In this document: one piece after another, positions 1 to 9,195 of the stretch
How the letters are laid out: the number at the start of each line of letters is the position of its first letter
How positions within the stretch are numbered: position 1 is the stretch's first letter
Assembly: GCA_903927025.1 (NCBI GenBank)
Contig: CAIYLG010000021.1
Coordinates: 62,001-126,000, forward strand
From: an uncultured Armatimonadota bacterium
GTDB taxonomy: Bacteria; Armatimonadota; Fimbriimonadia; Fimbriimonadales; Fimbriimonadaceae
Direction: 5' to 3'
DNA length: 64,000 bases
The notes under the pieces: model-generated
Seen by the model: the letters and a program-made list of their open reading frames with translations, nothing else
Told to the model about the DNA's origin: nothing
The model's database searches: none
Program-made: the position numbers and the translations under genes

Positions 1-1120
1 GGCCCGTCGCAACGGATGTAATCAAGTTACTGTTCGAAAACTTCCACGTTTCGGCCTGGCCATAGAGCCCCGTACCGATTGGAACCTGGCCGCCTGCGGT
101 CAGGAATTTTCCATCAGGGGTGAATGAAACTGGGATGACACCGCCAGAGGATGTCGTGACCAGTTTCGAAAGAAGGGCGCCGGACGCTGCGTTCCAGGTC
201 TCCACCACGCCGTCGGTTTGGGATGCACCTCCAGCGGCCAAAGTTTTACCGTCCGGAGAAAACGATACTCCGTTCACCGAGTAGTTCGCCGCTGTATTCA
301 GTGTTTTCAACAGGGTGCCGCTTGAGCTCCACGTTTCAAGAACCCCTGAACCTCCAGCAGAAAATCCACCTGCCGCGATGGTGGAATTGTCAGGAGAGCA
401 TGAAACTGCGTTGACTCCCCCTGTGCTTGCTGTGTTGAATGTCTTCGACAAAGTGCCGGACGCCACTGACCAGCTTTCCAGAACACCGGCAGCAAGGCTC
501 TCTCCGCCATCTACAAGCGTCTTCCCATCAGCGCTGAAGCTCAGGCCGAAGACCGCATAATTTGCCGCCGTATTGAGGCCAAAGGTCTTCTTGAGGGAAG
601 CTACATTCCATAGTTCGAGAACTCCGGTCTTGGTACCGATATCTCCCTTCGATTGGCCGCCCACAGCAAGAGTCTTGCCATCCGGCGAGAAGGCAACAGC
701 ATACACTTTGAACGTTGCCGAGGTCGCGAGGGTGCCCAGAAGCTGCTTCGTCACTGGATTCCAAAGCTCGAGCACTCCGGAACTGGTCGATGAAGACCCG
801 CCCACTGCGAGCGTTCCACCGCCCGGGGCATAGGCCACCGAGTAAACACTGAAATTTGCCGCGGTCGGCAGGCATGCCAACGATCCCGAGGATAGGGTTC
901 GCAGCTGAACTCCTCCAGCGCTTCCTCCGCCACCAACCACGAGCGTCGAACCATCTTGCGAGTAAGCAAGCGCGTTCGGCTGTGTGATCGGAGTGTTCAT
1001 CCATTGGATTGGCAGCGAAGCCTGCGCCGCCGCTCGCTCGGCTGAACCTCCGAATACCGCTACTGTGCCAAGCAGACACAGGACGGAATTCAACGAAAAT
1101 CGATTTTGGAATACGCTCAT
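1..1120 (-). CDS. Secreted WD40/YVTN-like beta-propeller protein (3' end beyond window)
   Basis: The frame is open from ATG at 1120 to the window edge, giving 373 visible residues and no stop. Residues 1-34 look like a signal peptide (SVLCLLGTVAVFGG, then AAAQA). Then come seven copies of a roughly 50-residue repeat with a V.FSPDGKTLA.GG core and a later GVLE(L/T)W segment (for example VAFSPDGKTLAVGG and VSFSPDGKTLAAGG). This is the pattern of WD40/PQQ-like beta-propeller blades, and seven copies make about one full propeller. No catalytic residues are recognisable, so a binding or surface role is only inference. An AAAGG lies about 5 nt before the start. The gene is in the same direction as the GH172 gene upstream (137-nt gap). 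Confidence 0.8.
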   Translation of the reverse strand, partial: MSVFQNRFSLNSVLCLLGTVAVFGGSAERAAAQASLPIQWMNTPITQPNALAYSQDGSTLVVGGGGSAGGVQLRTLSSGSLACLPTAANFSVYSVAYAPGGGTLAVGGSSSTSSGVLELWNPVTKQLLGTLATSATFKVYAVAFSPDGKTLAVGGQSKGDIGTKTGVLELWNVASLKKTFGLNTAANYAVFGLSFSADGKTLVDGGESLAAGVLESWSVASGTLSKTFNTASTGGVNAVSCSPDNSTIAAGGFSAGGSGVLETWSSSGTLLKTLNTAANYSVNGVSFSPDGKTLAAGGASQTDGVVETWNAASGALLSKLVTTSSGGVIPVSFTPDGKFLTAGGQVPIGTGLYGQAETWKFSNSNLITSVATG

Positions 1121-1257
1121 TTAGCCTTTTGGAAGGGTCGCCGCTTAAAGGTCCGAGGGCCCATCCTTAACTATGACTCCAACTTATTCTGTAGCGAACC
1201 CCTCAAACGCGTTGTGCATGAGATTGCCGGATTTGGGTGACGTCCCCAGACGATCGC

Positions 1258-3309
1258 TCACTTGGCAACTTGGGGCTTAAGCACCAAGCAATCCAACCCG
1301 AAGTAGGCCTTCGCACCCCTCGCGAGAGCATTTGCCCCCACCACTTCAACTTTCAGGACGAAAGATCCGCTTGGCAGCTGAATCAGACCCAAGTCAATTG
1401 GCCCCGTCGCAACCGGCACATCGCTCCATAGGTCAACGTCCTTCGATACCCCGCCTGGAAAGGTGAGCCTTACGATTCCATAGTCGAAGCTCTTCGTCGC
1501 GTAGAGAAAGACATGTGCGGGCCCCCGCTTTGGCGTTGGAATCTTGATCTCCACGCTGTCTCCAGGATGGAGAGCCTGAACAAACAGCTGCGAACCCTTG
1601 CTCCATGCCCCTTTTGTCAACCCTGCAGACTGAACGCTTACCTGAACACCGTTCGATTTCCGGATCACCCCGAGCTGCTCAAACTCTATTGCCCCATCGA
1701 TTTCGTTGTCGAGTTGAGGCAATCTGCGAGCCGCCTCTATCGGGGAGGGCACTCGATTGGATCGCGCCTGTGGTCGCGCATACCAAAAGCTGGTTGCTGA
1801 ATAAGCCAGGGTGCAATCCGCCCAGTCCCAGATTTCGATGTCGAATTTCAGAAAGTTCGTAAACGGGATTCCGTCCAAGCCTCTGACCCGAGAGGTCGTC
1901 GTGTATCCCATCCAGTTCTCACGTCCGGGAAGGTCTCTTTCCGGCATTGAGATAAAGGCCGAACTGAACTTGCCTGCCATGCCCCAGGCATAACCGTAAT
2001 AGTCCTCCGTACCGGTCCCAAGGTGAGATGGAAACTTCTCCCCATCCACATAAATTCTCTCGTCCCCTTCGCCGTACCAACCCGCCACGGGGCTAAATAC
2101 AGTTAAGGTATCGCCGATATACAGTCCCTTGCCTTGAACTTCAAGGTAATTCCAGTCGGAAAACGGCCGGGTGACGAGGTCCGCCTGATTTCGCCATGTG
2201 GCATGGAAGTGCATGGATCGGTCCGTCCACTTCCTCGGTGAGGTTCTTGCTTCAAGGAGGAAAATTGCCGTCGACTTGGAGCAGTTGCGAATGTGCACTT
2301 CCCCACTCTTTTGATACGGCATAGTCCACCGAGCAGACATCCCTCCCGTCGAGTTCACCGTTCGAAATCGATCCCATACCTGACGATGTCGAACTCCTGC
2401 TCCGAAGAACTCTCCAATCGGAGCCCAAACAGTTTCCTCACCGTCAAACTTCATCGAAACAACCAGCGAACGAAGCTCCTGTGGCTTTAAATTCGAGTTG
2501 AACGTGAGTCGAATCAGATCCAAAGCTCGCTGGCCCGTGGGCAAGGGCATCTTGTAGTCCCCACCTGGAAGCAGCTTCACTGATCGGGAATTAGGAAAGT
2601 CCACTGCATCGGCAGGCTCTCTCCCAAGTCTTCGACCTACGTTCTCTGCCATCGCCGCGCAACTTGACATCTCCGCACTTGACCAAGATTTGACTGAAGC
2701 AGACGGCCCGTATGAGCGATAGTCAAACGAGTAGTAAAACGGAAGCTCGCTAAAGGTGACTTTGCAGCCTTCGCGGAAGGGAATTGGGAAGTATAGGTCA
2801 CTGCCGATTCCGGATTCCACGCCCTTCTCTGGGAAGGAGATGAACGCGAAGGGCGACTTGAAGATGCCCTTTCCGCGCATCAGATCGTTGAACGGTGCCT
2901 CGATTGTGGGTTGAGCCTCTCCATCAAGGTAGACACGAATCAGCATCTTGTCCTTCTCTGCAAGCAGAGGAGTCCAGATGTGAGTGATGGCTCCAGGGCC
3001 ACTCTGATCCATCGCGACCCATTCCGTCTTGCCGTCCCGCATCTCGGTACGGATGAATTGACCGTAATCGTTGTTGGCAAACCAGGTTTTGGCTTCCTTA
3101 GGATCGGTTTGGGCCCGATCGTAGCTGCTGGTGTGGAGCTGTCGGTACTCCACGATTGGGATCTCCGCAAGTCGGCTCGGAGTATCCAGTTCCGTGAGTA
3201 GGCTGCGGATGCTAACAGCATCCTCCTTAGAACCTGAAGCGACAGACAGCGCCGCCAAAGCGATCAACCACATGCAGCTAGCATGACGCATCTCCATCAG
3301 GAACGTCAC
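1258..3309 (-). CDS. GH172 (DUF2961) family glycoside hydrolase, secreted
   Basis: The 683-residue protein begins with a signal peptide (CMWLIALAALSVASG). It carries the hallmarks of DUF2961, now glycoside hydrolase family 172: a YFPIPFREGCKVTF segment near residue 175, WYGEGDERIYVDGEKFP near 411-427 and GTGTEDYYGYAWG near 431-443. From family knowledge, two glutamates 21 residues apart are catalytic in characterised GH172 fructofuranosidases or arabinofuranosidases; E414 and E435 have exactly that spacing. The likely role is hydrolysis of furanosyl-containing glycans outside the cytoplasm; the substrate cannot be read. The longest frame starts with GTG at 3309; ATGs at 3297 and 3291 would give a tighter signal peptide and are equally possible. 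Confidence 0.85.
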   Translation of the reverse strand: MTFLMEMRHASCMWLIALAALSVASGSKEDAVSIRSLLTELDTPSRLAEIPIVEYRQLHTSSYDRAQTDPKEAKTWFANNDYGQFIRTEMRDGKTEWVAMDQSGPGAITHIWTPLLAEKDKMLIRVYLDGEAQPTIEAPFNDLMRGKGIFKSPFAFISFPEKGVESGIGSDLYFPIPFREGCKVTFSELPFYYSFDYRSYGPSASVKSWSSAEMSSCAAMAENVGRRLGREPADAVDFPNSRSVKLLPGGDYKMPLPTGQRALDLIRLTFNSNLKPQELRSLVVSMKFDGEETVWAPIGEFFGAGVRHRQVWDRFRTVNSTGGMSARWTMPYQKSGEVHIRNCSKSTAIFLLEARTSPRKWTDRSMHFHATWRNQADLVTRPFSDWNYLEVQGKGLYIGDTLTVFSPVAGWYGEGDERIYVDGEKFPSHLGTGTEDYYGYAWGMAGKFSSAFISMPERDLPGRENWMGYTTTSRVRGLDGIPFTNFLKFDIEIWDWADCTLAYSATSFWYARPQARSNRVPSPIEAARRLPQLDNEIDGAIEFEQLGVIRKSNGVQVSVQSAGLTKGAWSKGSQLFVQALHPGDSVEIKIPTPKRGPAHVFLYATKSFDYGIVRLTFPGGVSKDVDLWSDVPVATGPIDLGLIQLPSGSFVLKVEVVGANALARGAKAYFGLDCLVLKPQVAK

Positions 3310-3609
3310 TGCAAGCAGTTGTTTGGTTCAACCGGTCCAGAATGCGGTCCCCTCTCCCTCAATGAGGGAGAGGGTGGGGTAAGGGTGCACCGCAACGTAC
3401 CCCTAGCTCATCGTTCATTCCAACCTCCTGCTGGACAAGAACTTTCACAACACCCGCTGTCCATAAGATTCGGACGCTGAAACTACCGACAGCTTTGGGT
3501 GATGATCTGTAGAGAACCGAGCACGAAATCCGGCGTCGCTTGATGTGCTTGAAGGGGTTGAACATTGACCCAAATCCGGGTGACTTGCCCTAACAACTGC
3601 CTTCGATTG
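3310..3609. other. Intergenic region without a convincing gene
   Basis: This 300-nt gap lies between the start of the GH172 gene and the stop of the MFS gene, both on the minus strand. It holds the palindromic element at 3344-3393. The rest (3394-3609) has only short overlapping open frames on both strands, with no ribosome site or recognisable protein similarity. A promoter for the GH172 gene should lie in the first 100 nt, but I could not pick a convincing -10/-35 pair. Confidence 0.5.
3344..3393. repeat. Palindromic intergenic element (cruciform-like)
   Basis: A perfect 11-bp inverted repeat, CCCTCTCCCTC (3350-3360) and GAGGGAGAGGG (3364-3374), is separated by a 3-nt AAT loop. A second, outer pairing closes the element: GCGGT (3344-3348) with ACCGC (3389-3393). 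The arms are pyrimidine/purine biased. Two other intergenic elements here (34855-34907 and 60285-60356) have the same style, a C/T-rich arm hairpin beside further pairing. There is no T-tract, so it is not a classic terminator. It may be a dispersed REP-like sequence. Confidence 0.6.
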
Positions 3610-4890
3610 CTATCTCGCCAATGCGTCGGCGCCTTCTGCGCGGGCGCCCGCACTACCGCAAAGAACAAAAACCACCAAACCAATCACTGCCAATCCTCCT
3701 CCAAGTGAGCACACTCCGGCCCAACCGTAATGTTGCCAAGCAAGCGAAGACGCACTTGACCCAATCGCTCCGGCCGTAAAGTAGCTGGTCATATACACCA
3801 TGTTGAGCCTGCTTCTTGCCTCGGGCAAAAGCCCATAAATGCGCGTTTGATTCGAGATGTGTCCGGCCTGGACACCAACGTCCATCAGCACAACGCCAAC
3901 CGCGAGCCCAACAAGATTGGTTCCCCACGCGTACATCACCACAAAGGAAACAAGGGTGAGGACCAGCGCGGCCAGCACGTTCTGCCGTGCTCCGTAACGA
4001 TCGGCGATTCGGCCAACGAAGGGCGCTACCGCGGCACCAGACGCTCCGACCAGCCCAAACAAGCCTGCCGCCGCGCTTCCATAGTGATAGGGAGGTGTTT
4101 GGAGAAAGAAGATGAGCGTCGTCCAAAACGCGCTAAATGCGGCAAAGAAGACGGCGCCCAGCATCGCGGCCTCACGAAGCACAGGTTGCTCGCGAACCAG
4201 TCGGAAAGCGCTCGACATAAGCTGGGGCCAAGTCAGCTTCAGGGTTGGCTTGCTATCCGGCAGCAGATACCGAATCAGCACCGCCAAAGCCAACATGAGA
4301 CCGCAGGCGATCCAGTAGACGCAGCGCCATCCAAAAACCTGCCCCACAAATCCGGAAAAGGTTCGGGCGAGCAAGATTCCAAAAAGGAGCCCAGCCATAA
4401 CCGATCCGACTACCGTACCGCGCTTGCTCGGAGGGGCGAGGTGAGCAGCGAACGGAACGATGACGTGAACCGTTGAGCCGGCGATTCCAACGCCAAAACA
4501 TGCGATGCCTAACCAAATCGTACTCTTGGCACAGGCCACGAATGCCAAGCAGATTGCGGCGAACAGCAGAAGTCGAACGATAAGGCTTCGCCGCTCCAGG
4601 GTGTCCCCTAGCGGTACGAAGACAAGCATGCCCAGTGCAACTCCCAACTGAGTTGCCATCGCAATGGCTCCAACTTGCGCAACGCTGATTCTAAACGCCG
4701 ATGCAATCAGCGAGAGAAGCGGCTGGATGTAGTAAATGTTGCCAACGATAACTCCCACAGAAAAGGACATCAGCCACACATGGGCTGGGCGAATTTCTGT
4801 AGGTTCGTGGAGAGCGGGGGTTTCGAGAGTTCCGGAGGCTTTTTCGTCGAGGGCTGGCATAAGGAGGAGTTCACAGATTGGCGAACTCAC
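3610..4890 (-). CDS. MFS transporter, AraJ/YgaY-like efflux type
   Basis: The 426-residue protein is strongly hydrophobic with about 12 membrane spans. The N-terminal half contains NIYYIQPLLSLIASAF and an MFS loop 2-3 motif A variant (VPLGDTLERRSLIV), typical of the AraJ-like branch of the major facilitator superfamily. FVGRIADRYGARQN is the matching motif in the second half. Proteins of this branch are usually annotated as drug or sugar efflux permeases; the substrate is unknown. The frame begins at GTG 4890 with AAGG about 9 nt upstream. ATG 4860 is an alternative but lacks a Shine-Dalgarno. It diverges from the glycanase gene at 5039. Confidence 0.85.
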   Translation of the reverse strand: MSSPICELLLMPALDEKASGTLETPALHEPTEIRPAHVWLMSFSVGVIVGNIYYIQPLLSLIASAFRISVAQVGAIAMATQLGVALGMLVFVPLGDTLERRSLIVRLLLFAAICLAFVACAKSTIWLGIACFGVGIAGSTVHVIVPFAAHLAPPSKRGTVVGSVMAGLLFGILLARTFSGFVGQVFGWRCVYWIACGLMLALAVLIRYLLPDSKPTLKLTWPQLMSSAFRLVREQPVLREAAMLGAVFFAAFSAFWTTLIFFLQTPPYHYGSAAAGLFGLVGASGAAVAPFVGRIADRYGARQNVLAALVLTLVSFVVMYAWGTNLVGLAVGVVLMDVGVQAGHISNQTRIYGLLPEARSRLNMVYMTSYFTAGAIGSSASSLAWQHYGWAGVCSLGGGLAVIGLVVFVLCGSAGARAEGADALAR

Positions 4891-5038
4891 GTTGTTCTGC
4901 CTTACATAGCAATTCTACGTATTTCGGGGTCAGCAATCTCTGGCGTTCCAGGCGCGGCAGAGCCGAACCTAATGAATGGGTGCCGAACTTCACCTTGAAT
5001 GGCCGATTATTTTGTGAGCCGCCTGCAGCTAAGCCTGT

Positions 5039-7867
5039 ATGCTCGTGGCAGTCAATATGGCCATCTCATCGAAGCGTTGCTTTTCGTCGGATCAGATTAA
5101 CCTGTTGGGAATCTGTGTCGCTGCATTTCTTGCAATATCTGGTCAGCCAGCCCGGGCAGGAACGCAAAACTCAGATAGCAAGCCATTGGCTGTCTTCGAT
5201 TCAACCTCCGCCAAACCATTCGAAGGCAGGGTAACTACTACCAGAGAGCATGCTGAAAAGGGACGCTATTCGCTCAAGCTGAACAGTGGCTATGCTGTTT
5301 GGAACGGCTCGCAAAACTGGTCAGGATACGACTACGTTCGTGCCGATGTTTATAACGCTAGCCCATCACCGATTCAGCTCTATGTAGAAATTCACGACTC
5401 CCAAACCACTGGATACTGGACGCGAGTGAACTACTCCACCGTAGTTCCTCCTGGCCCTTCGGTTCTCACCGTTCCTACAGACCTTTATGTCGGTGAGAAG
5501 TCACGCCCCGGACGTTCCCTTGTTCCGGGAAGCATCACTCGATTGGTTTTCAGCATCGGTGATTCAACCGGGCCGCTGTACTTCGACAACCTGCGACTAG
5601 AAAAGGACTCCGGCAATCGAGTCACCGTGCCCGGGCTAAAAGCATTTTCGTTTGGACCAGAAGCCGGGCGTGCTATGAGCGGATTTACGCCCGTCAATCC
5701 CAAAACGATCTACAGTCCAAATCAGGGTTTTGGGCTCAGTCCGCAGAGTTCCGTCAAGTCGTACGACGTGCTTCAACCGGATCCCCTCTATCAGCGCGGA
5801 ATGATCATCTGGGCTGGAACATTCACTGTCGATCTACCAAATGGGAAGTACCACGCCTTTATCAATTTGGATTTCCCGTCCGGATTCTGGGGAGAGGTCC
5901 AAACTTACCGACACCGGTCCCTATCCGCCAACGGAGTCGAAGTTCTGCACGAGTCGTTGGACCTTTCGGGCTTCCTAAAGTATTACTTTCAATTTGCCGA
6001 AGAAGAGGATCAACCGCAGGACAACACATTTGAGAAATATATGGGAGGCCATTTCCATGAAAAGGAATTTGACTTCGCGGTTACGGATGGGCATCTGGCT
6101 CTGCAATTCAATGGCGATGGGCAAGCGAATTCAGTCTCCGCGCTCGTGGTCTATCCCCTTTCAGAGTCCGCTGCTGGCAGAAAGTATCTTGCCAACCTTC
6201 GCGAAAGAAGACGCGCTGCATTTGATAACTCATTTAAGCGAGTGTTGCCAAGCGGAGATCGCGATTCCAAAGGCGTCATCCCCCCATTTGTTCCGACTGC
6301 AGAAGAGGTCAGCCAGGGATGGACGGTATTTGTCCGAGACTGGATGGAGGAGATCCCCTACGATGCCACCCCACGCAGGGAGGAGACCGCAACAAGCATC
6401 TCCATTTCCGCTAGTGCCGGACAACTCGAGCCAATAGTGTTCTCCCTAGCCGGCCTGAGGGATTTAGGGGAAGTCACGGTCACAGCTTCGGGCCTCATTG
6501 GTTCAAAGCAAACCATTCCAGCAACAGCCATTCGAACGGGTGTCATTTCGCATCGACTCACACGCGTAACGGCCGAAGGCTCGGTCTATACCATTTCTCC
6601 CAAGTTGATCTTGCCGCGAAACTCTGCTTCGATTCAGAAAGGAAGGACCGCAACATTTTGGCTCACCCTTCAGGTTCCCAAGATTGTCGCCACCGGCGAC
6701 TATCACGGCAAGCTGACTCTTCACTTCCCAGGAGGCAGAACCACGTCGCTAAGTGTCGAAGCGCGGCTGTTCTCCACACCGTTAGATGAACTAGATGTCC
6801 CCGCTGGCCCATGGGGTTCCACAATCAATATTCCGTGGTTCGCGGAAGAGGTTGGCGAAACCAATCGAGCACTCTTCAGAAAGTCTCTGTCGCTCATGCG
6901 TGCCTACGGCTGTACGACGTTCTCCGGTATTCCAACCATTAGGATTCTCCGCTGGAAGGATCGCGTGCCAGAAATAGACTTTACCGAGGCGGACCGAGAA
7001 ATGAGCGATGCCAGAAGCGCAGGATTCAAATCGATCCTGGTCAATTACAACGGTGGCATCCAAGGTTTTGACAACTATCATGTTGACTCAGCTGCAATGA
7101 GCGCCGCAGGATATACGAATTACAGCCAGTTTCTCCGCGTCATCCTTAAAAGTGTCGCCAACCATGCGACAACCGCCAACTGGCTGCCATTTGCGTTTAA
7201 CCTGTGCGACGAGCCCATTTCAAATGAAGATGTTCAAGGCGCAGCCACAAATGCGATGGCTTGGCGTGACGCGTCGCCATCGTCTCTCCTTACGACGGGA
7301 GCCACCAGCATCGCCGCTCCAAAGGCTGGCGAGCCCAGGATTCCACTCGTTCGAGCGCTCAGAATAGCCAACTTGAATGAACACGATGAAGCCAGCATCA
7401 ACCTGATTCACGAAGCCGGAAACGACTGGGCGTTTTATAACGGAGGCAGCCGTTGGACGTTTGGCACCTATATGTACAAGGCGGTAAAGGAATACGGGAT
7501 GAAGTTCCGACTGTCATGGCACTGGAATGCTAGCGCCGGAGATCCGTACTACCCACTCGACTGCCGGGAAGACGACTACGCATGGGCGGTGACCAACGCA
7601 AAGGGAGAACTCATTCCAACGATCTTCTTTGATCGAGATATCCGTGCTGGAATTGATGACTACCGGGCAATGGAGACATTGGCGAGGCTGATCAAATCCC
7701 ATCCGAATACCCCATCCGCCAAGGGAGCACAACTGCTTCTTCAAGAAAAGTTGTCTGCTTTCAAACTCGGAGATAGGCTGCACGAAGCTAAGTGGCCCCT
7801 AGCTGAATTCCGGGTTTACCGGCTGAAATTGCTTAAAGCGATTGAACGACTCAGCACAGGAGATTGA
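5039..7867 (+). CDS. Secreted GH123/DUF4091-like glycoside hydrolase with N-terminal carbohydrate-binding-like domain
   Basis: This is a 942-residue secreted protein. After a signal peptide (LGICVAAFLAISGQPARA) comes a roughly 150-residue beta-sandwich-like domain (about 50-195), ending in GPLYFDNLRLEK, similar to carbohydrate-binding CIA30/CBM modules. The C-terminal 350 residues look like the DUF4091/GH123 TIM-barrel family: PWGSTINIPWF, FNLCDEPISNED with an adjacent Asp-Glu pair, and DRDIRAGIDDYRAMETLARL near the end. GH123 members act on N-acetylgalactosaminides, but the broader DUF4091 group is poorly characterised, so the substrate is open. Its stop lies 53 nt before the GH5 start, so the two are probably one transcription unit. 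Confidence 0.7.
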   Translation: MLVAVNMAISSKRCFSSDQINLLGICVAAFLAISGQPARAGTQNSDSKPLAVFDSTSAKPFEGRVTTTREHAEKGRYSLKLNSGYAVWNGSQNWSGYDYVRADVYNASPSPIQLYVEIHDSQTTGYWTRVNYSTVVPPGPSVLTVPTDLYVGEKSRPGRSLVPGSITRLVFSIGDSTGPLYFDNLRLEKDSGNRVTVPGLKAFSFGPEAGRAMSGFTPVNPKTIYSPNQGFGLSPQSSVKSYDVLQPDPLYQRGMIIWAGTFTVDLPNGKYHAFINLDFPSGFWGEVQTYRHRSLSANGVEVLHESLDLSGFLKYYFQFAEEEDQPQDNTFEKYMGGHFHEKEFDFAVTDGHLALQFNGDGQANSVSALVVYPLSESAAGRKYLANLRERRRAAFDNSFKRVLPSGDRDSKGVIPPFVPTAEEVSQGWTVFVRDWMEEIPYDATPRREETATSISISASAGQLEPIVFSLAGLRDLGEVTVTASGLIGSKQTIPATAIRTGVISHRLTRVTAEGSVYTISPKLILPRNSASIQKGRTATFWLTLQVPKIVATGDYHGKLTLHFPGGRTTSLSVEARLFSTPLDELDVPAGPWGSTINIPWFAEEVGETNRALFRKSLSLMRAYGCTTFSGIPTIRILRWKDRVPEIDFTEADREMSDARSAGFKSILVNYNGGIQGFDNYHVDSAAMSAAGYTNYSQFLRVILKSVANHATTANWLPFAFNLCDEPISNEDVQGAATNAMAWRDASPSSLLTTGATSIAAPKAGEPRIPLVRALRIANLNEHDEASINLIHEAGNDWAFYNGGSRWTFGTYMYKAVKEYGMKFRLSWHWNASAGDPYYPLDCREDDYAWAVTNAKGELIPTIFFDRDIRAGIDDYRAMETLARLIKSHPNTPSAKGAQLLLQEKLSAFKLGDRLHEAKWPLAEFRVYRLKLLKAIERLSTGD

Positions 7868-7919
7868 TTCTGGTAACGTCCGGATAGGAGCTTCTGCTCT
7901 TTTGCATCGAGGCAAAACA

Positions 7920-9050
7920 ATGGCAAGATCGGCATTTACCGGTGCGCTGGCAGTCAGCGCTTTTCTCCTCTCCGCCGCGGCTATGACCAAGGCAGCGTCC
8001 GTGGATCAGGCTCCCAATGGAGTGCCCTCTAGGCTCCTGAACCAGTTGGATCGAGGAGTCAACATCACGCGCTGGTTTTGCTATAGCGATGCCCACGATA
8101 CGGCACGCTTCAAAGGCTATCTGGTTGACGAGGATTTCCAGAACTTCAAAAATCTCGGCGTGCACTATGTTCGCCTTTGCATCTCGCCTGAGGTCATCTA
8201 TAAAGACGGAAGTGCCAATCCAGAGAATCTTGCCTACATCGACGCAGCCATCGATAAGCTTGAAAAGGCGGGCCTGGCAGTTCTTTGGGACCTCCATGAC
8301 AACGGCCAAATGAAGCTCGATGAGCCGGGACACGACAACGCACCGTTCGTTAAGTTTTGGGCAGAAATAGCCAAGCACTATGCTGGCAAACAAGAGTCTG
8401 CAACCGTTTTCGAGCTTCTCAACGAGCCCATTTTCCAAAAGAATCCAGAAGTTTGGTACAAGCTTCAGAAGGAAACGGTCGCGGCGATCCGAGTGGTTGA
8501 CCCAAAGCGAACGATCCTCGTTGCTTCCACCGGCTGGAACGGCATCGATACTCTTCTCGCCATGCAGCCACTTGAGGAAAAGAACCTCGTCTACTCATTC
8601 CACTGCTACGATCCATTCACTTTCACCCATCAGGGCGCCTCTTGGACCGGAGAACAGCAGAAAGCGCTTAGAGATGTGCCGTTCCCATCCAGCCCAGATG
8701 CGGTCAACGCAATGATTGACAAGATTCCTGACCCATATAAGGGGGCTGTTCGAGACTACGGCGAGAAGCGCTATGGCGCGCAGTACCTGTTCGACCGTCT
8801 CTCATCTTGCAGTCAGTGGGGAGCGCGGAATCGTGTGCCGGTGCTGCTGGGTGAATTCGGAGCGTTCCCACCCGTCTCTCCAGTGGATTCTCGGGCAAGG
8901 TGGTTCGACGCAATGGCAGCCGCCATCAGCTCCCTCAAGCTTCCAAACGCGGTGTGGGGATACGATGATGCGCTGGGGTTAGGCAGAAGCGTCCAAGACG
9001 GCAAGGTCAGCTTGGATTCAAATGTGCTGACTCACCTATACGGCAAGTAG
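7920..9050 (+). CDS. GH5-like endoglycanase (cellulase family), secreted
   Basis: I chose ATG 7920 (376 residues) over the upstream in-frame ATG 7842. It has GAGG 8 nt upstream and immediately gives a clean signal peptide (residues 1-26, ending in AMTKAAS). The fold is a TIM barrel of the GH5 clan: RGVNITRWF near the start, VRLCISP, AVLWDLHDN, FELLNEP with acid/base E169, VYSFHCYDPFTFTHQGA, and LLGEFGAF with nucleophile E312. This set is characteristic of GH5 endo-beta-glucanases and mannanases, including the conserved HCYDP strand. It probably cleaves beta-1,4 polysaccharides in or beyond the periplasm. It follows the GH123-like gene and is likely co-transcribed with it. Confidence 0.88.
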   Translation: MARSAFTGALAVSAFLLSAAAMTKAASVDQAPNGVPSRLLNQLDRGVNITRWFCYSDAHDTARFKGYLVDEDFQNFKNLGVHYVRLCISPEVIYKDGSANPENLAYIDAAIDKLEKAGLAVLWDLHDNGQMKLDEPGHDNAPFVKFWAEIAKHYAGKQESATVFELLNEPIFQKNPEVWYKLQKETVAAIRVVDPKRTILVASTGWNGIDTLLAMQPLEEKNLVYSFHCYDPFTFTHQGASWTGEQQKALRDVPFPSSPDAVNAMIDKIPDPYKGAVRDYGEKRYGAQYLFDRLSSCSQWGARNRVPVLLGEFGAFPPVSPVDSRARWFDAMAAAISSLKLPNAVWGYDDALGLGRSVQDGKVSLDSNVLTHLYGK

Positions 9051-9060
9051 GCCAATGCCC

Positions 9061-9090
9061 TTGACTGAGAATCGCTGACTGCGTCAGACT
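9061..9090 (+). promoter_or_regulatory. Putative sigma-70-type promoter of the fluoride-exporter unit
   Basis: TTGACT at 9061-9066 matches five of six -35 positions. It is followed after 18 nt by CAGACT (9085-9090) as a weak -10. Transcription would then start near 9097, just before the aptamer at 9100, which supports the assignment. Confidence 0.45.
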
Positions 9091-9099
9091 CTCCTTCAC

Positions 9100-9194
9100 G
9101 GGCATGGGGATCGCCCGCGGGCAACCGAAACCGCCGCATGGGTCCGCCGCCTTGCTGGATGATGACCCCTACGGTCACTTTGCCGTAGGCGGAG
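9100..9194 (+). promoter_or_regulatory. Fluoride riboswitch (crcB motif) with translational expression platform
   Basis: The 5' hairpin GGGC-ATGGGGATC-GCCC (9100-9116) matches the crcB-motif stem whose loop carries a pseudoknot strand. A variable stem follows, with GGCAA (9120-9124) able to pair with TTGCT (9152-9156). The diagnostic 3' strand GATGACCCCTAC lies at 9161-9172. GGGG at 9106-9109 can pair with CCCC at 9166-9169 as the pseudoknot. The aptamer's 3' end also forms a competing 7-bp hairpin, CCTACGG (9168-9174) with CCGTAGG (9183-9189). That hairpin overlaps the ribosome site AGGCGGAG (9187-9194) before ATG 9196. Inferred logic: bound fluoride holds the CCCCTAC strand in the aptamer and frees the ribosome site; without fluoride the hairpin hides it. 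Confidence 0.85.
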
Positions 9195-9195
9195 A

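Noticed and set aside
528-1079. Minus-strand 183-codon frame
   Set aside because: A different minus-strand frame carries the beta-propeller repeats continuously from 1120 to the edge; this is its shadow.
3350-3374. Rho-independent terminator
   Set aside because: The hairpin is strong but no T-tract follows on either strand, so I list it as a palindromic repeat.
3847-4476. Plus-strand 209-codon frame opposite the MFS gene
   Set aside because: It is antisense to transmembrane helices, with a biased Gln/Arg composition typical of shadow frames.
7851-8438. Minus-strand 195-codon frame opposite the GH5 gene
   Set aside because: It is antisense to conserved GH5 motifs with no independent support.
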